Positions 29,001 to 40,600 of a stretch of 64,000 nucleotides of DNA are shown one piece after another. The translations under genes and the position numbers were made by a program. Source of the stretch: Lumbricus terrestris. Lineage: Eukaryota > Annelida > Clitellata > Crassiclitellata > Lumbricidae. Each line of letters begins with the position of its first letter. The first letter of the stretch is position 1. The notes below the pieces were generated by a model. The model was given only the letters and a program-made list of their open reading frames with translations. It was not told the DNA's origin and ran no database searches. The stretch is from assembly GCA_949752735.1 (NCBI GenBank), contig OX457037.1:63489686-63553685 (forward strand), given 5' to 3'.

Positions 29001-32000
29001 ATACCCAACTCACCCCTACCCAACTCACCCGTACCCAACTCATCCCTACCCAACTCACCCCTACCCAACTCACCCGTACCCAACTCATCCCTACCCAACT
29101 CATCCCTACCCAACTCACCCGTACCCAACTCATCCCTACCCAACTCACCCGTACCCAACTCATCCCTACCCAACTCAGCCATAATGATTGCTCTGACCAT
29201 ACAACATTTGTCTGTGGGAGATAAGACAGTGAGAAATAGGATTGGCCCCTGGCCTTCATTTGCCTAAGTTAAGAAAAGGAAGTTGCTAAATTTCACAACC
29301 ATGGTATTTTAAATAGCAGTTGAAGACCAGCAGTCATTTTAACACCTTTTCTAGGTCTACACATTGTCCTATAAATAAAAGTACAATACAGGGCTGTGTC
29401 TTCTTCCTTTTCCTCTTCCTCCTCCTCCTACTCCCCTCCCCTCTTCTTATTCTTCTTATACAAGGACGTATTTATGTGTGCATTATTTAATATACATACA
29501 TGTGCAATATATTCCTAATGTGACACTGTTGTGGTGGCTTGCCACAGCCAGACAATGTCTCTTTACCATAATCTCACTTCGTGAGGATCTTTAAGGTCAA
29601 TAATAAATGATTATTTCCCAACTTATTAAGCAACTCGTTTGATGACTAGCCATCTGACATCAGCACAGGGGCAATACCAATCCTGGTTTATTCTCTCTAG
29701 CAATCAAGGCAAGAGAGTAGTAACCATCAGGTCCTCACAATCAGTGTTCCAATGCACTCAACCTATTGACTACCAACAATGCTACAGAAATAGATTATGC
29801 AAATAAGCTTACATCAGTTCTTGATCTATGCAGACAATGCCATCAAATGCTGCAAGTTATTTAAATGATAACAAAGAAACTGACCAAACTGTGTCACCAT
29901 AAACCTCCCCCCCCCTATATAGTCACTCCCCCTACACATCCGCCTTCGTACAGCAACAAGTCATGCTTATCAAATTTAGCTCTTATATAGCAGAACGTGG
30001 CTAGCCACAGCATTAAACTTTATTTTATGGGTCACTTTATTTGGCTCCTTTGTTATAAGAGGCTACTCAGCCGCTGAGGATGTAGACTTCAAAAAGTAGT
30101 CCACAGTTTGTTTGTTTCTGGTTCTAAAGGTAAACAGCCAAAAGTTCAGAAAGTTACATAACCCAGGTCAAAGGTTATGGAGGGCAGCCTCACAGCAGTT
30201 ACACACATAATTATCTAGAGAGCCGTTTCTGAATCTTGGCTTTCATATAGCAAGGGTGGAATCTACCACATGCAGACTGTCATATATTTCCATATCTTCC
30301 TGTTAAATGACAAGGCAGTTGACCTAGTTACAAGTGAAGAAGGTGTTCCACAGAGCAGTCACCACAAGAGGGATATCACCACCAACCAATGGTTCATAAT
30401 AATAGAACAGGCAAGTCATGCTTGAAGAAGTCCCAATGAATGACAGGGACAGACTACATAAAAACATGCCCTTTAAGCCCCTCATATCTAAACAAGCAAA
30501 CAAACAGCCAACAGAGCGCAGCACCTAATAATACTCCCTTACCCTCCACTCTTAACAAAACAGAAGAAAAACTACATTACCAACCCAATTAGCATAACTA
30601 CCCCACACTGCATTTACAAGAACTATACATTCAGTAAACTTTTTGTGGCCCAGTCCTACTGCTACCAGGGAACCTAGCACTGGCATGCTCAACCAATTTG
30701 CTGTGAATTATTCCATACTAGATGTGGGACCCGGAGTTGCCCGTAAAATTTTGGGTTTTCTACACTACTCCTCTGGGGTACCTGGCGTTGACAGCTAAAT
30801 TTGGGGTTATCGCCAACCCTCCACCCCACTTCCCCAAAAAAAGCCGAACATGACCCGCCCCTGTGAGGCAGGTGTGTTCTGAATGTGGGTGGTGTCTTCA
30901 AGACATGACCTGATGCGAACTTTTGTCGTCTGCTGATTAATTTCGACGTGAGTTTATGTGCAACGGTAAACATGGCTTATTAAATCTGCATAAGCGCTAG
31001 GCTAAATACACGTCGAATTAAAATGTTTATATCTCAGGTTTTAAAGTGAATTGAGAGCTGAAGATAGTTGCGCTGGCCTACAAATTCGCGTAAGAAGATT
31101 TTTTTTAAATGTTTCGTTTTCGAATACATGCGGTTTCATAGCCTTTCCTGGGACAGATACACATACAGATTGACAAACATTCTGCTTTATAGCATAAGAT
31201 TTATAATCAGGGCTGTACTGGTAAAATTTTAGGTGGGTACACGCTACGGTCAAAATTTCTGATGACCTTTTCTACAATCATAGAAATTTCCTGATGACCT
31301 TAATTTTTTAGTCATCAGATTTTTTTGCTGATTTTGGGTCGTAGCATATTTACCAGGGCATAAAACAAACTAATTTCAGCATTTTATTACTTTTATTTAT
31401 TATAAAACCACGATCTTCTGCTGTTTTCGTGTCTGACTTTTATTTAGGAAATTTTTTCTTTACTCTTTGTGAGGTTCAGTATATGCTGTATGCCCGCATA
31501 TAGTCCGTATACCCTCGTTTACAGAACTAGGTACACTGTGCCCAAATATTTTTTAGGCGAGTACACGCAGTATACCACATATACCCTCATGTACAGCACT
31601 GTTTATAATATAATTAGAAGAATGTATGTAAGGGTGGTATACACTTTAACACGGTTGCAACAGGTATATCAGAAACGTCAGCATAGCAGAAACTTGAACC
31701 TTTGACTGTCATGCTTAATCGCCATCAAATCTACCACCACGATTTCAAGCAATGCTTCTGAAGCATACATATCTGTACTGAGATACAATCTGTTAACAAT
31801 TTCATACTGTTTTATTTTAGCTCGGTTCGCAAATCAGATGGGAAGATTGTAAGGTTTTCAAACGCGAACAAAAGATCTCTAACATGTCGGCCCTCCCACA
31901 TATATATCAATCCAATGACTAGTGCAATGGGTGACTGCTGATGGGCTGCTTCCGTAACACAAGTGTCTGGCTGATAACTCAGTCCATGCAGCAGGAATAT

Positions 32001-34615
32001 AAAGATATCTGAACCTTCAACAGTAAAAAATAGGTCTACAGTATTGGCATAAATTAGCACTCAAAAGATGAGTGTGTACTAAAAGCGAATTAGAAATCAG
32101 TAAAATCAATCAATCAACCAATCAATCAATCAATCATGCAAAAAACCAACCAATCAATAAGAGAATGGGTACTTAAAGTAAAACCAATAATCAAAAACAC
32201 CAGTAAAAACATTATATGTAAACACACTGGTAATAACACCAGTGATTATGCTAATAATTAATAAGAAAATAATAAGAAAAATAAATAATGGGGCATTCCA
32301 TGTCAAATCAACACACTTTAGGAAAAAAATGGACGTCATCGTCTCCAATTTAAAAAAAATTTGGCCTGAAGATAAATGACTATGAAGAATGGTCAAAACC
32401 AAAATTTTAGATTTTTGGGTTGACCGATGTCCGAGATATGGGTCAACGAAATTGACCAAAATGGGTCGATTTTCGCTGACCGGTCGAAGTTCAAACTGCT
32501 ATATCTCAGCTTCTACAACACCTAGAGATACAATAAAAACACCAAATTGAAGGTATTAAATAGCTCTATCTGGGCAAATCACTCAGAAATGTTCATATTC
32601 AGCACACACAAAATTATGAGCGATTGTAACATGGTGACACTGACCTTGGTCAGTTCGCCACTTCGAAATTTTCTCAAATTTTTTCCATGCAAAGTCTTCA
32701 TTGTTCTTAACAATTGGTGAAAATTTCAGCGTGGGCGCTCTTGTAGTTTTTTTACAGTGATTTTTTAAAGGTTCAGACATGGTCGCGATTTACGACTATC
32801 GTATATCGCCGGCCAGGTTAGAACTACATTTTCCATTGACCAAATCTTTTTAGAACTGTTTTGGAGAGCCTGGCTTGCTGCAGAAGTTTCCTTGCATGTC
32901 AGAAAATATTTTCTCCCAGTGAAATGTATGTTGAACAGTTGTTAATATGTCCTGGCATGACATAACTAAGATGTCTGTCGGATGCGGATATGAATGAGCT
33001 GGTCCATTTGGGTGCAAAAAAAGATTTTCACCTCATTTGTGTCTGGAAACATTTGCAGGACACAGCCAGGCCACCAATGTCCATCATGCTTTGCAATAAT
33101 GTAGCCCTTAGTAGCTGCAAGTTTAATCATGGTCTTATTGTATATCTCTAAACACTGCAAGACATGTTTAGTTCTTGGAGAATCTGGACTGCTGGAGAAA
33201 TCTTTAACTTCAACTGATTCCCCTGATACTGGACGGATGCAGTGAAGCTTTTGCGTGCCCTCAATTGTTTGTGCAGATTCAGATCTGCTCTTGAATAGGG
33301 TTACCTCTAGTTCATAATCCTCAATAGTTGAATAGTGGAAGTTGACTGATTTGATCTCACTCTGTGCGAAGGTAAGTATTTGATGTGGAGTCATGATTTG
33401 GTCATTATAATGGCCTCTGTAATAAATCCAACGTTCGTTCCCACAACAGGAAACACTGAAATGGGAACTAAAACAAGATCTAATAATAAATAAATAAATC
33501 ATGTCAGAGCATAAATAAATAATCATGTAAGTAAGCTTAGCATTTGTTCAACCTGCTGCTTGAGAATTTAGTTTTCAGATGTACTTTCAAACTTATATTA
33601 CAATTTTCTAAAAGGAGGGCCATCAATTTGAAGTGGTTTCTCATAGCTCTAGTTTTGACCAGATGATTTTGCTCACTGCCATACTGTATTACTTTGTTGG
33701 TTCAGGAAATAGATAAGCAAAATTTTGAAAAAAAGTTCTATTAAATTGTGATTTATGTCATGGAAGCATGCAGAAAACAGGAAAGATTGAAATTAAAAAC
33801 TTAAACCAGATTTTATTTATAAACAAGTATATAGATAGACAGTTAAGTAAGTCTAATTTATGTTCAGCATGTCAGAGCATCAATCACACCAAGATTATTG
33901 TTGCTTACAGAGCTCTGTGATTTAAGTTACAATATGCATGGCATATTCACTACCGCGAATCACGAACATGACCACCTTTAAAAATCACTGTAAAAAAAAT
34001 TACAAGAGTGCCCATGTTGAAATTTTCACCAATTGTTAAGAACAATGAAGACTTTGCATGGAAAAAATTTGAGAAAATTCTGAAGTGGCGAACTGACCAA
34101 GGTCAGTGTCACCATGTTATTATTGCTCATAATTTTGTGTGTGTTGAATATGAACATTTCTGAGTGATTTGCCCAGATAGAGCTATTTAATACCTTCAAT
34201 TTGGTGTTTTTATTGTAACTCTAGGTGTTGTAGAAGCTGAGATATAGCAGTTTGAACTTCGACCGGTCAGCGAAAATCGACCCATTTTGGTCAATTTTGT
34301 TGACCCATATCTCGGACACCGGTTGACCCAAAAATCTAAAATTTTGGGTTTGAACGTTTATCGTAGTGATTGATCACCCTACCAAATTTTAACGAAATCT
34401 GAGATGGTGATGCAAATGACTGTGTTGATTTGACGTGGAATGCCCCTAATATGAATAGGGCCTTTCCAGACTTTGCTTTTATGCTAACAACAAGTTCCAA
34501 TGAATCTTCCGTGAAGAAAGATCTCTTTAACCTATTAATTATCTCATCCAGATGGATATATATACATATATATATATATATGGTATATGTGTATGTATAT
34601 ATGTACCAGGTATAT

Positions 34616-34647
<32 letters not shown>

Positions 34648-37600
34648 GGAGCCAAGCAAGTCTTCATCTGAGTACACACAGCTTTCATCACTTCCAAGTC
34701 TTCTAATAAAACAGACTCCAGCATCAGTATTACACTCATTTCATCATACACCTGCAAATCTCTTACCTAACACACACACAAGAACTCTATCGTTGAAAAA
34801 ATGCAGTCACTGAATCATGGCCAACGCATGCATCCCGGGATGGCAGTGATTTTCACGCAGATGGGTGATGACTTAATTCCAGGATCGCAATGACTAAAAT
34901 ACTGTGCTGAGTCTTATTTAGGAGAAATACCAGTAAGTGCCATGCGCAGCCAATCTACGCTCAGAACGAATGTCTGTGAACCAGACAGTTCAAAGGTCAG
35001 CATAAACAAGTCATGACACACACACACATGCACACACACACATCAGAGGACATTCACTTGGCCGTTGCTTGTCTCAAGTGTTCCGTAAGCAAAGATTACG
35101 GTGAGACATGCGGCTCTTGTCTTTTTCCAAGTCGAACAGTCATATTATTTAAATCTTTAAGTTATACTAAAGTTTTCCATGATGCATGTTTTAGTGAGAA
35201 AATGGATCAAAGTAATACAGGGATGACAAAACATAAACAACACTGTTTAAGGTCATAGACATTGGTTAACACCTGCTATCAGCTCTCAACTTACAAAACT
35301 GAACACATTCAGAGATACATAAGGAAGTTAAACATAATCTCTCGTCTACATATATGCATCTCAACTAACTTTATATTTGAGACGTATGTCAATTTGTCTG
35401 TCTGTCTGCATATAGATCTTCGTTTAATGAGACAAATCAGGGTGACACACCGCACCCAGTTACATGTCAATGCACTTTAAAAGCAAACAAAAAAATAATG
35501 TGAAGATAACAATGTCATCAATGGGTGTCAAAGAGAACCCTCGGAATAAAGTTTCTATCGCTGTCTGTCTCCCCTTTCCTTTCTTTTTCTCTCTCTGTAT
35601 ACATGTAAGTGTCTGTGACTCTGTGTGCGAATGCACGACATGTGTGTGTGATTTCATTTTTTATTCTGGAAATATGCCACATACTTATACTGCATATATA
35701 TTAGAACAATTTTAGTCGCATGTCATAATGCCGAAATGTATTGCTTCCGATTACCCAGCAATACATCAACTTGACAGCAATTCTGCAAAATTTATAATAA
35801 GCCATTTCCTGCTTGGAAGCACAGGCCAAAAACATCCCAGCCTCGTTATGCATTTACTGAGCAGTTAGTAGATCACAGTAAATGCAGTTCATAAACACTT
35901 GTGCTGTAACCCAAGAATAAAGGTCATGGAATAATTTAGGACTCACATGTATTGGTCAATGAGAACTCAACACAATGAGAATGGTTTGAACAGTAGAGAG
36001 AAAGCCAGGTGACCAACTCCACAAAAGACTTGAAGAAATAAATAGAAGAGCAGATGGATAGAAAATCACAATTGATGACATAACACATAATCACTCGGAC
36101 TAACACTAAGGGAGAGAATTACTTCGCAAACGACCGATGACAATGGAAATCATCAATTCACAATCATTGATGCCAAATGGCTGTGGTCATGAACTGATGA
36201 CGATGAAGATAATAAATAATTTCGAACTGATATATGTACACGGGTCCCACTGTGCAGTCAGCTGTTAACTTAAGCCGAACTATAAATATAAATCTTATTT
36301 TCAAGGCATTGCCTGGGTTGCCATCACAATGCACTTAGCAGCGGGATATCATCCCTTCTGGTTTTCCCTTTATAAATGTTACCATTTAATTGTCTTTACA
36401 TTCTTTTGTTAAGACTGCATTGTCTTGAAATGGTGTCTACAAAAACATTGATCGATCGTATTTGTGTATTGGCATTCATAAAGCACGTTTTGTGAATGTC
36501 ACTCTGTATCTCGAGCTCTAATTCCAACCCATGTAACAATTCCACACCAGAGAATTGCATCCGGAAGATAACCCCCCCACACAGTAATGGATCACATCAA
36601 GGACACAGAGGAGGATGAGTCTGTGTCCTTCTCTCCAGTCAAATGGGTCAGCGATCAATATTTGCTGCAGTCCACAGGAGGACGCATCGGCTGAGCAAGC
36701 ATTCCGTGCTTTCTTTTGCATTCTGCGGCCATAAAATATCCATTCATCAACTGTTCTGACATGCTCTTAAATGCCATGATGGTTAAACCATATGCACACA
36801 CACACGCGCCGATTCAATATTATTAGTCCATAAATTTTATTCATATATTCAATTACGTGGAGAATTTTAATCGTTTATTGTCTTTACGCACTCAGACAAG
36901 CCCGAGTCGTGGTCGCAGTTGTTAGGAATTGATTAAGCTTCATTAGCGGTTATCTCAAGCAGAGGAGGAATACTGAAATAGCGTGATAGATGGGCTAAAT
37001 CATCGCATTTGAAAAGAAAACATTGAAGAGCATTGTTATCGATAACTTTTAAGAAATACTCTTCTAGCACAATGTAAGAGCTTTCTTTAATGTTAAAGCA
37101 AACTTCCAACAGTCAATTGTAGATCATAACTTATATGGTTCCGACCATAGTTGTAAAAAACTTTTTCCCATTTTTTATTCTCTCCCAAAAAACGTCGTTT
37201 TTTTCATTTTTTATTTTTCCCATAGTTTTTTATTGTATTTTATTTTTTCTTTAACTTTATTTATTCATTTACTTTCTGTTATTATTTTCCTTAATTTTTA
37301 TTTTTTCTGATATTCCTTATGTTTTCCGCCAACTCTCAAGGATTCAGCTAACTAAAGTCATTATTTCATCGTTTAACATCATCATTTAAGAGATAGCCTG
37401 CATGTAGTAGGTTCCTAATCAATGTTTTCAAAGTTAAAATGTGGTTTAGATGTAGCAAAGTCAAGTTATTTACCGTTTCCGTTTTTTATTTTTTCGAAAA
37501 AAAACACGTTTTTCCGTTTATTATTCCGTTTCCATCATTTTTTAAATCTATGGTTCCGACTTCCCATAATATTTCTGATTACCTCATCACGAATTTCATA

Positions 37601-40600
37601 TTGCACAGTTTCTGTGAGTGTGAGGGCATTTAGTCGAAAATAATTACTGTGCAGCCAGGTTTATGAAAAGCATGATACATGTCAAGCATTATTGCAAAAT
37701 GCTGCTTAATTACATGTCAAGTTGTCATTAATGTAATTTAGAAATGTCTTGGTATTAAATGTCGAATAATGACTGCAACAGCAGAGTGCAATTGGGCTCT
37801 CAATAAATATTCTAAATGAGCAAATGAATGTAATAATGACAAAAAGATCAATCAATCAATCAACCAATCAATGTAAAAACTTGATGAAATGTACAGAATT
37901 GCAATGTACAGCAACAAGTCAATGCAGCCAGTGAACCACAATGCATAATCACACGTCAAGCAATTTGGTTATATTCAATGAAAAAGCAATGTATAGTGTC
38001 ATTTATCACAATGCACCGGTTGCACCGATGCAACAAGCCACGACACAATGTAAATTGCAACAGAGAAATCGACTGCAGCTTTCGATAAGTGGTCACTGAT
38101 CATTCAGCTAATAACTTAGGTAATTGATTTGTACCTGGAAGTCTGGTTCAAATAAAGGAAATTAGGGGCAAATTAACTATAACACACGTATCTGAAATCA
38201 GTCGACTATATACAAGACTTTGGATAAAACTCATTCTATGACCGTGTGCCTATATGATACACCTAAATATGCTAGGTGGAGCAAAAAATCTATTGCCATT
38301 CATCATCGATCATCATCATCATCATCAGTTCCAGCCATCTGGCAGTGATGGGTAAGAATAGATGATCACCAATGTTTTAGGTAATTCCTCAAGTCCATTG
38401 CCTGTAGTTACTATTAATAGAAATGATGTTTATGTCCTCATTTATATTGTCAATCCCACATAGTCTTTGCCTCTGTTTTTCTTTCATTTGAATCAAGTAG
38501 TGAAATGTGTGGGATCTGGTCAAAGTCTGCCATTAGTCGTGTTCAATACTATCGTGGATATACGGACCATAATGCTACCTCTTACCTAAAAGTCAATTAC
38601 TAATATTACGGTACATCATAGTGTTACATCTAAATACTATCATCAACATTCTGCTGCTAATTGCTGCATTTTGAAAGCGAATTTCCTTGCCAATAAACAA
38701 AAAATGTATACAATATCACAAAAAGACAATTGCACCATAAAATAGACACTAGCAATTTATGAAAAACACAATCAGCACATATGGACACTACACTAATGGC
38801 AAAAATAAACATTATCAGCAGCAGCACAAACAGACACAAGTTTGTGTAAGACTACATGTAGCCACATAATTTGTCACCACGTCAGACAACATTTAATCAC
38901 ATCAGTCACCAGCATTTTACAGCACCCCACGAAAATTTAACAGAATAACCTCCAACTTTAAAAATATAACTCGGATTACAGAGTCATGAGCTTCGTTATA
39001 TTCTTAACCATCCCAGGACTATAAAAATTAATCTAAGTACGCCCAAAACTAGTGCATCACCAATGCACCATTTTACTCTAAACCAATCAGAACCGATTCA
39101 AAGTTGGAGGGCAACGCCGTCGCTTCCAATGAAAATAAGACATTTCAATGGCACACTGGCTGCGTGAAAAGCATTGTATGGACTTGTTTACAGTGAGATG
39201 TGAAGTTTATTCAGCTGATAATTCAAGTATGGACGACATCGGAGCCAGCAGAGACGAACCTCATGTCTACAGGACACACCCATGCACCCAAAATCCACAA
39301 GTGAACCAGTGTCACTGCCTGCCTTAATGAACTAATTGCTCATACACGTACATTGCCATTGCAGGTGGTGCCAGGCCCAAGCATTGATAAAGGAGCAGGG
39401 TGACGTCAATGCAAGACAAAAAAGGTGGTGTAGAGATTGCTGGACACCCTACTGTGCAGACATGTAATCAAACCATGAAAGCTAGGGATATACTGTAACA
39501 TGATTTGGTGAGGGTCGTAACACTGACCCGATGCTTTACGTCTCCCCCAGCTTAGTGTGGCTTTATTGGTTTAGGCGACCAGGACGAACTTCAGTCATGC
39601 GCTGCCTTATTAAATTCCTTTTCCTCCCTGAGGATACTCCCGCCATTGAACAGCCATGTGCCGAGGCAGATTCCAATCTCTTTACTGCTCTCCTGAGTTC
39701 CTGATGGATGAGGGCCGTGTGCTGCATGACCTGCTCCCACCCGCTAAGGCCTCCATCCACCACCTGGGTCTATACTCTACAGTCCCATAACAACACACTT
39801 CCATCAATGATGAGGAAAACTTTCATCATTAGGACAATATAATTAACGATATTTTTTAAATTTCACTTCCTTGATAAATTCAATGGACTATGTATGCTTA
39901 TTACCATGTCTTTATACCAAAATACAGTTAGCAATTTGGTCAATTAAAAAAGTATTTTATTTGACCTTATCAAGAAAATAAAAGCCAAAGAAAGGATCCC
40001 ACGTGACAATCAGTAAATCTGCAAGAGTTGAGCAATTCAGGTCAGGATATGAAAGCCACGGACAATTGGACATCCAGAAAAGCCATGGACATCCAGAAAA
40101 GCCAGGGACATCCAAGGTTTTCTTAACTGGGTCTGATTTTATCTGATCTCCAAAATGATTCCAATTGGTTACATCTTCCATATTGCTCAACAATAAGCAT
40201 TACGAAGCACCACATTGAAATTTACCTGATATTTCTTTAACTGTTGAAGTGCTTGTAACAACACTTAAACTTGTAAGCTGATAAAATCCAGTTAAAATCA
40301 CAGTTTCCCACAGAAATAGATCTACAGGTACCTTTTAAAAGAAACTTACATTATTGAAGCATGATGGCTTTGACAATAGCCTGGACAATTTTTAGTCTGA
40401 AATTGTAAAATGGTGAGAAGTAGGGTATTCACTACCACAAGGTATTCATTGGCTATTCAAGTCTTTTATCACTATCATGGTTGACAAGTAATGAGCCCAA
40501 CTAAATATTCTAATCGTCACCCATAAAAACCTGAACCAAAGCAGTTAGGCAAGAGCAATATAACATAATATATACTGAATTGTATTTAACTCTTTTATTT

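Noticed and set aside
28955..29259. Periodic peptide ORF ([10 protein letters not shown] repeats)
   Set aside because: A 15-bp tandem repeat keeps the frame open; there is no start or splice context and it sits in an intron.
39563..39763. 66-codon minus-strand ORF ([18 protein letters not shown])
   Set aside because: It looks slightly coding-like and might be a decayed transposon fragment, but I could not link it to any family or to the NWD exons.
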